Made by a program: the position numbers and the translations under genes. From contig NZ_CP026101.1 of assembly GCF_002902945.1 (NCBI RefSeq), forward strand, positions 310,001 to 374,000: a DNA stretch of 64,000 nucleotides, given 5' to 3'. Below the pieces are notes generated by a model. The model had not been told where the DNA came from, searched no databases, and was given only the letters and a program-made list of their open reading frames with translations. This document shows positions 35,363 through 44,482 of this stretch, piece by piece (position 1 is the first letter of the stretch; each line of letters starts with the position of its first letter). The DNA comes from Paraburkholderia caribensis (GTDB lineage: Bacteria > Pseudomonadota > Gammaproteobacteria > Burkholderiales > Burkholderiaceae).

Positions 35363-37105
35363 GTGTCGTTCACGCTGCATGGAATTCCCGTGTCACGCGG
35401 TATCGCCATCGGGCGGGCATATCTGATCGCCCCGGCTGCACTGGACGTCGACCACTATCTGATCGAGCCCACCCAGATCGAGGGCGAGGTGGAGCGTTTT
35501 CGCACGGCCCAGGCGCTCGTGCATCGGGAGCTCGACGAGCTGCGTGCCGACCTCGCCGCCGACGCGCCCTCCGAAATGGGCGCCTTCATCGACGTCCATA
35601 CCATGATCCTGAACGATGCAATGCTCGTTCAGGAAACCATCGACCTCATCCGCACGCGCCGCTACAACGTCGAGTGGGCGCTGACCGAGCAGCTCGAACG
35701 CCTCACCCGTCATTTCGACGAAGTGGAAGACGAATACCTGCGCGAGCGCAAGGCCGACATCGAGCAGGTCGTCGAGCGCGTGCTGAAGGCGCTCGCGGGC
35801 GCAACGGGCGGGCTCGTCAACGGCATTCACGGACGCTGCGACGAAATGATCGTGGTCGCGCACGACATTGCACCCGCCGACATGATGCAGTTCAAGGGGC
35901 AAACCTTCCAGGGCTTCGTCACGGATCTCGGCGGCCGCACGTCGCATACGGCGATCGTCGCGCGCAGCCTCGGCATTCCCGCGACGGTCGGCGTGCAGCA
36001 TGCGAGCGCGCTGATCCGTCAGGACGATCTCATCATCGTCGACGGCGATCATGGCATCGTGATCGTCGATCCGGCGCCTATCGTGCTCGAAGAGTATTCA
36101 TACCGGCAGAGCGAGAAGGCGCTGGAAGCGCGCAAGCTGCAGCGCCTGAAGTTTTCGCCCACACAAACGGTGTGCGGCACGCGCATCGACCTGTGCGCGA
36201 ACATCGAGCTGCCCGACGACGCGCAGGCCGCGCTCGACGCGGGCGCGACGGGCATCGGCCTGTTCCGCACCGAGTTCCTGTTCATGAACCAGAAGGACGG
36301 GATGCCGGAAGAGGAAGAGCAGTTCGCCGCGTACCGGCGTGCCGTCGAACTGATGAACGGCATGCCCGTGACGATCCGCACGATCGACGTCGGCGCGGAC
36401 AAGCCGCTCGATTCGATCGGCGACGAGTACGAGACGGCGCCCAACCCGGCGCTGGGCCTGCGCGCGATCCGCTGGAGCCTGTCCGAGCCGCATATGTTCC
36501 TCACGCAGCTGCGCGCGATCTTGCGCGCGTCGGCGTTCGGTACGGTGAAGATCCTGATCCCGATGCTCGCGCACGCGCGCGAGATCGACCAGACGCTCGA
36601 CCTGATCCAGGAAGCCAAGCGTCAGCTCGACGACGCGGGCCTCGCGTACGATCCGAACGTGCGCGTCGGCGCGATGATCGAAATTCCGGCCGCAGCGATC
36701 GCGTTGCCGCTATTTCTGAAGCGGCTCGATTTCCTGTCGATAGGCACGAACGACCTGATCCAGTACACGCTTGCCATCGACCGCGCCGACAACGCGGTCG
36801 CGCATCTGTACGATCCGCTGCATCCCGCGGTGCTGCATCTGATCGCGTTCACGCTGCGCGAGGCGAAGCGCGCGGGCGTGCCGGTGTCGATCTGTGGCGA
36901 GATGGCCGGCGACCCGACGCTCACACGTCTCTTGCTCGGCATGGGTCTGACGGAGTTCTCGATGCATCCGAGCCAGGTGCTGCTGGTGAAGCAGGAGGTT
37001 CTGCGCGCGCATCTGAAGGCGCTCGAAAAGCCGGTGGCGGACGTGCTCGCGGCGTTCGAACCTGAAGAGGTGCAGTCGGCGCTGGACCGCATCGCGCAGG
37101 CCTGA
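35363..37105 (+). CDS. ptsI: PTS enzyme I
   Basis: A 580-residue PEP-protein phosphotransferase. The phosphorylated His is His195 in GGRTSHTAIVARSLGIPA, and the PEP-binding C-terminal domain has the catalytic Cys511 in SICGEMAGDP. The start is taken at GTG 35363, because the GAGGAGG ribosome-binding site (35351-35357) would overlap the other possible GTG at 35357. It feeds HPr encoded upstream. Confidence 0.95.
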   Translation: MSFTLHGIPVSRGIAIGRAYLIAPAALDVDHYLIEPTQIEGEVERFRTAQALVHRELDELRADLAADAPSEMGAFIDVHTMILNDAMLVQETIDLIRTRRYNVEWALTEQLERLTRHFDEVEDEYLRERKADIEQVVERVLKALAGATGGLVNGIHGRCDEMIVVAHDIAPADMMQFKGQTFQGFVTDLGGRTSHTAIVARSLGIPATVGVQHASALIRQDDLIIVDGDHGIVIVDPAPIVLEEYSYRQSEKALEARKLQRLKFSPTQTVCGTRIDLCANIELPDDAQAALDAGATGIGLFRTEFLFMNQKDGMPEEEEQFAAYRRAVELMNGMPVTIRTIDVGADKPLDSIGDEYETAPNPALGLRAIRWSLSEPHMFLTQLRAILRASAFGTVKILIPMLAHAREIDQTLDLIQEAKRQLDDAGLAYDPNVRVGAMIEIPAAAIALPLFLKRLDFLSIGTNDLIQYTLAIDRADNAVAHLYDPLHPAVLHLIAFTLREAKRAGVPVSICGEMAGDPTLTRLLLGMGLTEFSMHPSQVLLVKQEVLRAHLKALEKPVADVLAAFEPEEVQSALDRIAQA

Positions 37106-37136
37106 CGCGTTCTACCTTTCGGCGAGTGGTGGGGCG

Positions 37137-37895
37137 TTACGAACCATGCCGCTCGCCGCACACCGGGCAATCCGGCTGGCGCGCGATGCGCATCGTGTTC
37201 CACTCCATCCTTAGCGAATCGAGCATCATCAGGCGGCCCACCAGCGGCTCGCCGATGCCCGCGATCACACGCAGCGCTTCCGCCGCCTGCATCGCACCGA
37301 TAATGCCGACGGTCGGCGCGAACACGCCCATCGTCGAGCACGCGACTTCCTCGAACGGCTGATCTTCCGGAAACACGCACGCGTAGCACGGCGACGCTTC
37401 GCTGCGGAAATCGAACGTGCTGATCTGGCCGTCGAAGCGCAGCGCCGCGCCCGATACCAGCGGCACGCCGTGCGTCACACACGCGCGGTTGATCGCGTGA
37501 CGCGTCGCGAAGTTGTCCGTGCAGTCGAGTACGACCGTCGCCCGCGGCACGTTGCCGTCCAGCCATGCGTCGTCGACGCGTTCGGCCACGGCGTTCACCA
37601 CCACTTCCGGATTCAGTTGCGCGATCGCGTCGCGTCCCGACTCGACCTTCAACCGGCCAACCGACTTCGTCACATGCAGGATCTGCCGCTGCAGATTGGT
37701 GAGATCGACGGTATCGGCATCGACCAGCGTCAGCCTGCCAACGCCCGCCGCCGCCAGATACATCGCCGCCGGCGAGCCGAGACCGCCCGCGCCGACTACG
37801 ATGGCGTGCGCGTCGAGAAAGCGTTGCTGAGCCTCGATGCCGAGTTCATCGACGAGGATGTGACGGGAATAGCGCAGGAGTTGATCGTCGTTCAT
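37137..37895 (-). CDS. MoeB/ThiF/HesA-family adenylyltransferase
   Basis: A 252-residue E1-like enzyme that adenylates the C-terminus of a small sulfur carrier. The nucleotide loop is VVGAGGLGSPAAMYLA, the catalytic TDNFATRHAIN segment is present, and zinc ligands are CYAC and CPVC. It is closest to MoeB (molybdopterin synthase) or ThiF, and the substrate (MoaD or ThiS) cannot be read from sequence alone. No moa or thi gene lies next to it. Confidence 0.9.
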   Translation of the reverse strand: MNDDQLLRYSRHILVDELGIEAQQRFLDAHAIVVGAGGLGSPAAMYLAAAGVGRLTLVDADTVDLTNLQRQILHVTKSVGRLKVESGRDAIAQLNPEVVVNAVAERVDDAWLDGNVPRATVVLDCTDNFATRHAINRACVTHGVPLVSGAALRFDGQISTFDFRSEASPCYACVFPEDQPFEEVACSTMGVFAPTVGIIGAMQAAEALRVIAGIGEPLVGRLMMLDSLRMEWNTMRIARQPDCPVCGERHGS

Positions 37896-37982
37896 GGCGG
37901 GGCGCGGCGTGTATCGTTGATGTCGCGCTGGCTGTGAAGAGAGACGGCGCGAGGTTCTCGTTATTCTAATCGCGCGGAGGAA

Positions 37983-38017
37983 AGTGTCTTCGCGGCAACG
38001 TGGGCCGCGAAGACACT
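37983..38017 (-). terminator. Terminator-like hairpin for the Ctp protease gene
   Basis: AGTGTCTTCGCGGC-7 nt-GCCGCGAAGACACT, a perfect 14-bp stem. Read on the minus strand it is followed by a short T-run, placing it just after the stop of the protease gene. Confidence 0.75.
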
Positions 38018-38033
38018 GGGACAGCCAAGACGC

Positions 38034-39632
38034 TTACTTCGCCGGAACTGCCGGTTGCGAAGCGGGCTGCGTCGCCGAAGCGGGCGCGGCCGGGTTCGAC
38101 GCCGTCGGCGTGGCAGGCAGCGCGGGCTTCACAGCGACGGGCGCCGAAGCCGATTGCGCCGGCTTGTTCTGCGCGAGACGCCGCTCCATCAGCGACTTCG
38201 ACTCCTGCACCGGCTTGCCTTCGAGCTTGTTCAGACCTTGTTGCAGCATGAAGTCGTCGTTGGAACCGAACTCGACCGGCTTGCGATCGCGATCCTTCTG
38301 CTTCTGTTCCGGCGTCTTCTTGTCGTTCTGCTCTTCGAGCAGGCGCAACTGGTCCATGCGCTCCTGTTCGCGCTGCTCCTGTTCCTTCTTCTCGTTCGGG
38401 TCTTGCGTGTTCGCAAGGTGATTCGAGTAGTCGACTTCGCGCGTGACGAGTGCGTCGTCCGGATCGCCGTCTGCGTATTGATCCACTGCGACGTCGGGGC
38501 GGATCCCCTTGTTCTGGATCGAACGGCCGCTCGGCGTGTAGTAGTACGCGGTGGTCAGGCGCAGCGCCGAATCTGCTGTCATGGGACGCACGGTCTGCAC
38601 CGAGCCCTTGCCGAACGTCGTCTTGCCGACGATCAGCGCGCGATGCTGATCCTGCAGCGCACCCGCGACGATTTCCGACGCCGACGCCGAGTACGCGTTG
38701 GTCAGCACGATCATCGGCACGGTCTTGAAGATGGACGGCAGGTTCTTCAGCGGATCGGTGTCGAAGGACGGCAGACGATAGTTGTCGTAGGTGTCGCGAT
38801 AGACCTGCTTCGAGTCCGGAATCTGGCCGTTGGTCGACACGACGACGGAATCCGGCGGCAGGAACGCGCCCGCGACGCCCACGGCGCTTTGCAGCAGACC
38901 GCCGCCGTTGTTGCGCAGGTCGAGGATCAGGCCCTTCAGGTTAGGCTGCTGGCGCGCAATGTCCTGCAGCTTGGCTGCGAGGTCGGGCACCGTGCGTTCC
39001 TGGAAGCTCGTGATGCGGACATAGGCATAGCCCGGCGCGAGGATCTTCGACTTCACGCTCTGGACCTTGATGATCGCGCGCGTGACGGTAAGCGGGAACG
39101 TGCGGTCGTCGGTCTTGCGGAAGATGGTCAGCGTGACCTTCGTGCCCGGGTCGCCACGCATCTGCTTGACGGCCTTGTCCAGCGTCATGCCGCGCACGGG
39201 CTTGTCGTTGATGCGGGTGATCAGGTCGCCCGGACGGATGCCGGCACGAAACGCGGGCGTGTCCTCGATCGGCGAGATGACCTTGATGAGGCCGTCTTCC
39301 TGCGAAATTTCGATGCCGAGGCCCGCGAAGCGGCCCTTGGTCTGCTCCTGTAGTTCTTCGTAGTCGGTCTTGTCGAGATACGACGAGTGCGGATCGAGGC
39401 TCGACACCATGCCCTTGATCGCGGCCGTCAGCAGCTTCTTGTCGTCGACGGGCTCCACATACTCATGCTTGATTTGCCCGAAGACTTCGGCGAAGAGGCG
39501 CAACTGGTCGAGCGGCAAGGGCGTGGCCGCCGATGCGGGTTGCTGGGCCGAGGCGCTGAGTTGCAGGGTTGCAAAAACGCCGGTAGCCAGGCCCGCGGCG
39601 ATAAGGCCGATATTTTTCAGGTTCTTTCGCAT
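38034..39632 (-). CDS. Carboxyl-terminal processing protease, S41 family
   Basis: A 532-residue periplasmic serine protease. An N-terminal signal or anchor helix is followed by a Ctp N-terminal region, a PDZ domain (RPGDLITRINDKPVRGM), and the catalytic core with Ser in NAYSASASEIVAG and Lys in TTFGKGSVQTV. The C-terminal ~140 residues are unusual: a Glu/Gln/Lys/Arg-rich helix (EQEQREQERMDQL and similar) and an Ala/Pro-rich end, longer than in E. coli-type CtpB. The tail may bind a regulator or partner. Confidence 0.93.
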   Translation of the reverse strand: MRKNLKNIGLIAAGLATGVFATLQLSASAQQPASAATPLPLDQLRLFAEVFGQIKHEYVEPVDDKKLLTAAIKGMVSSLDPHSSYLDKTDYEELQEQTKGRFAGLGIEISQEDGLIKVISPIEDTPAFRAGIRPGDLITRINDKPVRGMTLDKAVKQMRGDPGTKVTLTIFRKTDDRTFPLTVTRAIIKVQSVKSKILAPGYAYVRITSFQERTVPDLAAKLQDIARQQPNLKGLILDLRNNGGGLLQSAVGVAGAFLPPDSVVVSTNGQIPDSKQVYRDTYDNYRLPSFDTDPLKNLPSIFKTVPMIVLTNAYSASASEIVAGALQDQHRALIVGKTTFGKGSVQTVRPMTADSALRLTTAYYYTPSGRSIQNKGIRPDVAVDQYADGDPDDALVTREVDYSNHLANTQDPNEKKEQEQREQERMDQLRLLEEQNDKKTPEQKQKDRDRKPVEFGSNDDFMLQQGLNKLEGKPVQESKSLMERRLAQNKPAQSASAPVAVKPALPATPTASNPAAPASATQPASQPAVPAK

Positions 39633-40050
39633 AGAGTGTGTTGCGGTCGGAAGCGCGTGGCAGCGTCAAAGGAAAAAGGACGGACAAGTATAACTTGACG
39701 CTTGCACGGCCTGTACGTGTGGGTAATCGGGTTTCGACAGCGGTCGCGCTGCGAGGTTCTAAGGATCGCTGCCGTCCTGCGCAGCGACTGTGCGTTGGCG
39801 GACGCCCGCAACGCCAAAAGCGCCGCCACGCATGGGCTGGACTGCCAACCTGGTTGCGTGCGCATCGGTATGGGTTGCTTGCGTGCAGGGAGCGTGGCGC
39901 AACGTCCCCCCGGCTCGCGACGACGCATGATGGCGTCAGCATGGCGGTTACATGGCAATGCTGTCAGGCAAGCGCACGGCACGCGCGAAGCGCGCGCGCC
40001 GTGACCCGCAGCGGCATGGCGGCGGGTCACGATCATTGGAATGGCCGTGA
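39633..40050. other. Intergenic region between Ctp and gpmA genes
   Basis: About 420 nt. An AGTATA on the plus strand (39687-39692) reads as a TATACT -10-like box for the protease gene on the minus strand; no clear -35 accompanies it. A 9-bp inverted repeat GTGACCCGC/GCGGGTCAC (40001-40030) sits just downstream of gpmA and may end its transcript, without a T-run. No gene is seen. Confidence 0.45.
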
Positions 40051-40797
40051 TCAGCCTGCCTTGCCTTGCTTCGCGACAGCCGCCTGCGCCTTCGCGATCG
40101 CTTCCTGATCGCCGAGGTAGTAGTGCTTGATCGGCTTCAGGTCCTCGTCCAGTTCATAGACGAGGGGCACGCCGTTCGGGATGTTCAGCCCGACGATATC
40201 GTTGTCGGAGATGTTGTCCAGATACTTGACCAGCGCGCGGATCGAATTGCCGTGCGCGGCGATCAGCACCTTGCGGCCCGACTTGATCGCGGGCGCGATC
40301 GATTCGTTCCAGATGGGCATGACGCGCGCGACGGTGTCCTTCAGGCATTCCGTGAGCGGCAATTGCTCGCGCGGCACTTTCGCGTAGCGCGGGTCGTTGT
40401 ACGACGTGCGCGAATCGGTCGGCTCCAGCGCGGGCGGCGGCGTGTCGTAGCTGCGGCGCCAGACCAGCACCTGCTCGTCGCCGAACTTCGCGGCCGTCTC
40501 CGCCTTGTTCAGGCCCGACAGCGCGCCGTAGTGTCGCTCGTTGAGACGCCACGAGTGCACGACGGGCAGGTACATCAGGTCCATCTTGTCCTGCACGTGC
40601 CACAGCGTACGGATCGCGCGCTTGAGCACCGAGGTGTAGGCGATGTCGAACGTATAGCCCGAGTCCTTGAGCAGCGTGCCTGCCTGCTGCGCTTCGAGGT
40701 TGCCCTGTTCGGTCAGGTCGACGTCGACCCAGCCCGTGAAGCGGTTTTCCTTGTTCCACGTCGATTCGCCGTGGCGGATGAGAACGAGTTTGTACAT
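40051..40797 (-). CDS. gpmA: 2,3-bisphosphoglycerate-dependent phosphoglycerate mutase
   Basis: A 248-residue glycolytic enzyme. The phosphohistidine motif LIRHGESTWNKENRFTGW is at the N-terminus (start ATG at 40797), and RRSYDTPPP and LIAAHGNSIRAL contain further active-site residues. The short C-terminal extension is Ala/Lys-rich. The start is at the conserved Met-Tyr-Lys; the frame upstream lacks support. Confidence 0.97.
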   Translation of the reverse strand: MYKLVLIRHGESTWNKENRFTGWVDVDLTEQGNLEAQQAGTLLKDSGYTFDIAYTSVLKRAIRTLWHVQDKMDLMYLPVVHSWRLNERHYGALSGLNKAETAAKFGDEQVLVWRRSYDTPPPALEPTDSRTSYNDPRYAKVPREQLPLTECLKDTVARVMPIWNESIAPAIKSGRKVLIAAHGNSIRALVKYLDNISDNDIVGLNIPNGVPLVYELDEDLKPIKHYYLGDQEAIAKAQAAVAKQGKAG

Positions 40798-40884
40798 GTC
40801 GTGCCGGTCGGTAGTGAGGAAGCGGTAATCGGGGCGGCACCGCAGCCTGCTGCTGGCGGTCGCCATCGCGTCAGACGGTTATTT

Positions 40885-40890
40885 TATAAT
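40885..40890 (+). promoter_or_regulatory. -10 box for the rhodanese-grxC operon
   Basis: A perfect TATAAT, which overlaps the first possible ATG at 40889. The -35 is not clear. If this is the promoter, translation must begin downstream, supporting the GTG at 40949. Confidence 0.5.
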
Positions 40891-40948
40891 GGTCGGATTG
40901 CCCTTTCCGATTTATCCCGATTTCTTCTCTTTTTCCGGCGGATCTTCC

Positions 40949-41374
40949 GTGAAGTTTTTCACCGATTACACGAACCTTGTACTGATCGCGGTCGCCCTCA
41001 TCTCTGGGGCATTGCTCCTGTGGCCGTCGATTTCCCGGCGCGGACGCGGCGGCCTGTCGGCGGCTGCCGCCACCCAGCTGATCAACCGGCGCAACGCCGT
41101 GGTCGTCGACCTGCGCCCTGCGGCGGAATACGCCGGTGGGCACCTGCCGTCGGCGCGCCACGTCGAATTTGGCGAGTTGCAAGCGAAAGTCGCCCAACTC
41201 GTGAAAAATAAGAGCAACCCGGTGCTGCTCGTCTGCCAGAACGGACAGCAGTCGAACAAGGCGGCACGTATTGTGCGCGACGCAGGCTATGCGGAAGTGC
41301 ACGTGCTGGAAGGCGGCGTCAACGCCTGGCAGCAGGCGGGCATGCCCGTCGTCAAACAAGGAGTTGCGAAGTGA
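40949..41374 (+). CDS. Membrane-anchored rhodanese-like protein
   Basis: A 141-residue protein with one N-terminal helix (about residues 8-26) and a rhodanese domain. The catalytic Cys is in LLVCQNGQQSNKAAR. Such proteins move sulfane sulfur or act as thiol carriers. The GTG start at 40949 is chosen because an earlier ATG lies within the putative -10 box. The stop overlaps the grxC start (GTGA), so the two are coupled. Confidence 0.85.
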   Translation: MKFFTDYTNLVLIAVALISGALLLWPSISRRGRGGLSAAAATQLINRRNAVVVDLRPAAEYAGGHLPSARHVEFGELQAKVAQLVKNKSNPVLLVCQNGQQSNKAARIVRDAGYAEVHVLEGGVNAWQQAGMPVVKQGVAK

Positions 41375-41634
41375 ACAAAGTGATCATGTACAGCACGCAG
41401 GTGTGCCCGTATTGCCAGATGGCCGAACGTCTACTAAAGTCGCGCGGCGTCGATCACGTCGAAAAGGTGCTGATCGACAAGGATCCGGCGCGCCGTCAGG
41501 AAATGATGACGCGCACGGGCCGCCGCACGGTGCCGCAGGTGTATATCGGCGACACGCACGTCGGCGGCTACGACGATCTGTCCGCGCTCGATCGCGCGGG
41601 CGGTCTGACGCCGCTGCTGGCAGCCGTCGCCTGA
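41371..41634 (+). CDS. grxC: Glutaredoxin 3
   Basis: An 87-residue dithiol glutaredoxin. The active site is CPYC (about residues 12-15), with the TVPQVYIG cis-proline segment and HVGGYDDLSALD. It uses glutathione, whose synthesis genes are also in this window. The start is GTG at 41371, with AAGGAG upstream, and it overlaps the rhodanese stop. Confidence 0.95.
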   Translation: MNKVIMYSTQVCPYCQMAERLLKSRGVDHVEKVLIDKDPARRQEMMTRTGRRTVPQVYIGDTHVGGYDDLSALDRAGGLTPLLAAVA

Positions 41635-41811
41635 CATCACGCTGAAGCGCGGTCGGCCCGGTGTGCCGGCGGTGTCGGACGCCGCGCGGCAGCGAAAAAA
41701 CAAGGCCGGATTCGCACCGGCCAGCTGAATGCCGCCCTTCGGGGCGGCTCGCACCATTACGAGATCTGGCGGCATCCGTCCGCCGCAACGAAATTTAGGG
41801 AGTAGAGACTC

Positions 41812-42282
41812 ATGTCCGACGACAACAACCAGCCGTTCTTCAATATCCAGCGCATTTATCTGAAGGACATGTCGCTCGAGCAGCCGAATTCGCCGGCTAT
41901 TTTCCTCGAGCAGGAAATGCCGTCGGTCGAAGTCGAAGTCGACGTGAAGGCCGAGCGCCTCGCGGACACGGTGTTCGAAATTCTCGTCACGGGCACCGTG
42001 ACGGCCAAGGTCAGCGACAAGGTCGCGTTCCTGATCGAAGCGAAGCAGGCTGGTATTTTCGACATCCGCAACATCCCGGCTGAGCAGATCGATCCGCTCG
42101 TCGGCATTGCGTGCCCGACCATCCTGTTCCCGTATCTGCGTTCGAACATCGCCGACGCGATCACCCGCGCAGGCTTCCCGCCCATCCACCTCGCCGAAAT
42201 CAACTTCCAGGCACTGTACGAGCAACGCCTCGCGCAGATCGCCACGCAGGAAACCGGCGCGGGCAGCGCTGCGCATCACTGA
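41812..42282 (+). CDS. secB: Protein-export chaperone SecB
   Basis: A 156-residue chaperone with the SecB core (FNIQRIYLKDMSLEQPNSP) and the C-terminal FPPIHLAEINFQALYEQR. It keeps preproteins unfolded for SecA. In proteobacteria secB often sits between grxC and gpsA, exactly as here. Two GC-rich stem-loops without T-runs lie in the 177-nt gap after grxC. Confidence 0.97.
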   Translation: MSDDNNQPFFNIQRIYLKDMSLEQPNSPAIFLEQEMPSVEVEVDVKAERLADTVFEILVTGTVTAKVSDKVAFLIEAKQAGIFDIRNIPAEQIDPLVGIACPTILFPYLRSNIADAITRAGFPPIHLAEINFQALYEQRLAQIATQETGAGSAAHH

Positions 42283-42303
42283 CGCGTGCAGCCGGTGCCG
42301 GGT

Positions 42304-43302
42304 ATGAAGGTCGCCGTTCTCGGCGCCGGTGCATGGGGCACCGCACTCGCCGGCCATCTGGCCGCGCGGCACGACACGGTGCTCTGGGCGCGCGACGCCG
42401 CGCTCATCGCCGAACTCTCCACTTCGCATGAAAACGTCCGCTATCTGGCGGGCGTTGCGTTGCCATCCGCGCTTCGCTTCGAAGCGAATCTCGATCTCGC
42501 GCTAGATCACGCGCTTGCCGACGACGCGCTGTGCGTGGTCGCGACGCCCGTCGCGGGCCTGCGCGCCATGCTGCGCACGATGCGCGACATGGGCAAGGTG
42601 CCCGCGCATATCGTGTGGCTGTGCAAGGGCTTCGAGGCGGACACGCAACTGCTGCCGAATCAGGTCGTAGCTCAAGAACTGAGCGGGCACACGAGCAACG
42701 GCACACTGTCAGGCCCGAGCTTCGCGCGCGAAGTGGGGCAGGGACTGCCCGTCGCGTTGACGGTGGCGAGTGCGTCGGCGGCCTGCCGCGAGCGGACTGT
42801 CGCGGCGTTCCATCACGGCGCCATGCGTATCTACAGCGGCGACGACGTGGTCGGCGTCGAAGTGGGCGGCGCGGTGAAGAACGTGCTGGCCATCGCCACG
42901 GGCATCGCCGATGGCCTCGGTCTCGGGCTGAACGCACGCGCGGCGCTGATCACGCGCGGTCTTGCCGAAATGTCGCGCCTCGGCGCGGCGCTGGGCGGCC
43001 GGGCGGAAACGTTCACGGGCCTCACGGGCCTGGGCGATCTGATCCTGACCGCGACGGGCGATCTTTCGCGCAACCGCACGGTCGGCATGCAGCTCGCAAG
43101 CGGCCGTTCGCTCGACGACATTCTCAACGCGCTCGGGCATGTCGCCGAGGGCGTGCGCTGCGCGCGGAGCGTGCTGTCGATCGCGCAGTCGCACGGGATC
43201 GACATGCCGATCACCGAAGCCGTCTGCGACGTGCTGTTCAACAACGTGGCGCCGCGCGACGCCGTTAGCGCGCTGCTGCGCCGGGACGCGAAGGCTGAAT
43301 AA
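42304..43302 (+). CDS. gpsA: Glycerol-3-phosphate dehydrogenase [NAD(P)+]
   Basis: A 332-residue enzyme that makes sn-glycerol-3-phosphate for phospholipids. The Rossmann motif VLGAGAWGTALA is at the N-terminus, and the catalytic lysine lies in VEVGGAVKNVLAIA with the family segment GLGDLILTATGDLSRN. The ATG at 42304 is chosen over a GTG at 42286. Confidence 0.96.
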   Translation: MKVAVLGAGAWGTALAGHLAARHDTVLWARDAALIAELSTSHENVRYLAGVALPSALRFEANLDLALDHALADDALCVVATPVAGLRAMLRTMRDMGKVPAHIVWLCKGFEADTQLLPNQVVAQELSGHTSNGTLSGPSFAREVGQGLPVALTVASASAACRERTVAAFHHGAMRIYSGDDVVGVEVGGAVKNVLAIATGIADGLGLGLNARAALITRGLAEMSRLGAALGGRAETFTGLTGLGDLILTATGDLSRNRTVGMQLASGRSLDDILNALGHVAEGVRCARSVLSIAQSHGIDMPITEAVCDVLFNNVAPRDAVSALLRRDAKAE

Positions 43303-43457
43303 CAGCCGCTGTCCGAAGCGGGCCTCGCGGCCCGCAACCATTGCAGCACGTTGCCTGAAGGTCTTTTACACAGCCGGTAATGGCCAGCGCCGAACGGCTC
43401 GTTTCTTTTGCTGTCCACCTCCTATCGCTCGTTGCATCGAATCTGGAGGTTTTCCCC

Positions 43458-44009
43458 ATGCTCACCATTGGCCATTGCACGCTGGAGGCGCGCATCGTCG
43501 ACATCACGACGCTCGACGTCGACGCGATCGTCAACGCGGCGAATACATCATTGCTGGGCGGCGGTGGCGTGGACGGCGCGATTCATCGCGCGGCGGGCCC
43601 GGACCTGCTGCGCGAATGCGAAACACTGGGAGGCTGCGTGACAGGCGACGCGAAGATCACGGGCGGCCACCGGCTGAAGGCGCGCCATGTGGTTCATGCC
43701 GTCGGCCCTGTATGGCACGGCGGCGAACGGAGCGAGGCGGAACTGCTGGCTGCGTGCTACAGGCGCTCGCTGGAGCTGACACGCGACGCCAAAGCGAAGA
43801 GCATCGCGTTTCCTGCGATCAGTTGCGGTGTCTACCGTTTCCCAGCCGACGAAGCGGTGCGTATCGCCATTCAAACGGTAATCGACACGCTGCCGCACAC
43901 GCCTGCTGTCGAACACGTGATCTTCGCCTGCTTCGACGAAGCGATGCACACGCGCTACCAGTCCGAATTCGAACGACGCCTTCAGGCGCCGCCTTCGAAG
44001 CCCGCCTGA
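43458..44009 (+). CDS. Macro-domain protein (O-acetyl-ADP-ribose deacetylase family)
   Basis: A 183-residue macro-domain protein. The ADP-ribose-binding motifs DAIVNAANTSLLGGGGVDGAIHRAAG and FPAISCGVYRFP are typical of the MacroD/YmdB group, which removes ADP-ribose or hydrolyses O-acetyl-ADP-ribose. GGAGG lies 10 nt upstream of the ATG. It overlaps convergently with trmL by 28 nt. Confidence 0.92.
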   Translation: MLTIGHCTLEARIVDITTLDVDAIVNAANTSLLGGGGVDGAIHRAAGPDLLRECETLGGCVTGDAKITGGHRLKARHVVHAVGPVWHGGERSEAELLAACYRRSLELTRDAKAKSIAFPAISCGVYRFPADEAVRIAIQTVIDTLPHTPAVEHVIFACFDEAMHTRYQSEFERRLQAPPSKPA

Positions 44010-44452
44010 CGCCATGCCTCGAACACGACTACGGCGACCGTGTTCGACAGGTTCAGGCTGCGATTGCCGGGGCGCATCGGCAGGCGCACGCGCTGCGCGT
44101 CGGGGAAGCGGTTCAGTACGGCGTCCGGCAGGCCGCGCGTTTCCGCGCCGAACACGAACCAGTCGCCGGGCAGGAACGCATGCGAGTGGAACGGGCTGGA
44201 GCCGCGCGTCGTGAACGCGAACATGCGCGAGAAGTCAGGCCCTTCGCTGTCGATCAGCGCGTCCCAGTTGGAGTGCACCCGCATCTGCGCGTACTCGTGA
44301 TAGTCGAGGCCGGCGCGGCGCATTCTCGCGTCGTCGAGGGGAAAGCCGAGCGGCTCGATCAGATGCAGGCGCGCGCCCGTGTTTGCGCACAGGCGGATCA
44401 CGTTGCCGGTGTTCGGCGGAATTTCGGGTTCGACGAGAACGACGTTGAACAT
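43982..44452 (-). CDS. trmL: tRNA (cytidine(34)-2'-O)-methyltransferase
   Basis: A 156-residue SPOUT methyltransferase that modifies the wobble base of tRNA-Leu. Signatures are FNVVLVEPEIPPNTGNVIRL at the start, FGAETRGLP in the middle and RSLNLSNTVAVVVFEAW at the C-terminal knot. A GTG at 44458 is an alternative start. The gene's end overlaps the macro-domain gene on the other strand. Confidence 0.94.
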   Translation of the reverse strand: MFNVVLVEPEIPPNTGNVIRLCANTGARLHLIEPLGFPLDDARMRRAGLDYHEYAQMRVHSNWDALIDSEGPDFSRMFAFTTRGSSPFHSHAFLPGDWFVFGAETRGLPDAVLNRFPDAQRVRLPMRPGNRSLNLSNTVAVVVFEAWRQAGFEGGA

Positions 44453-44482
44453 ATGCACTGAATGGGGAAACTGAGTCGGAAT

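Noticed and set aside
35329..37065. Plus-strand open frame of 578 codons overlapping ptsI
   Set aside because: Frame-shifted shadow of enzyme I, Arg-rich, without motifs.
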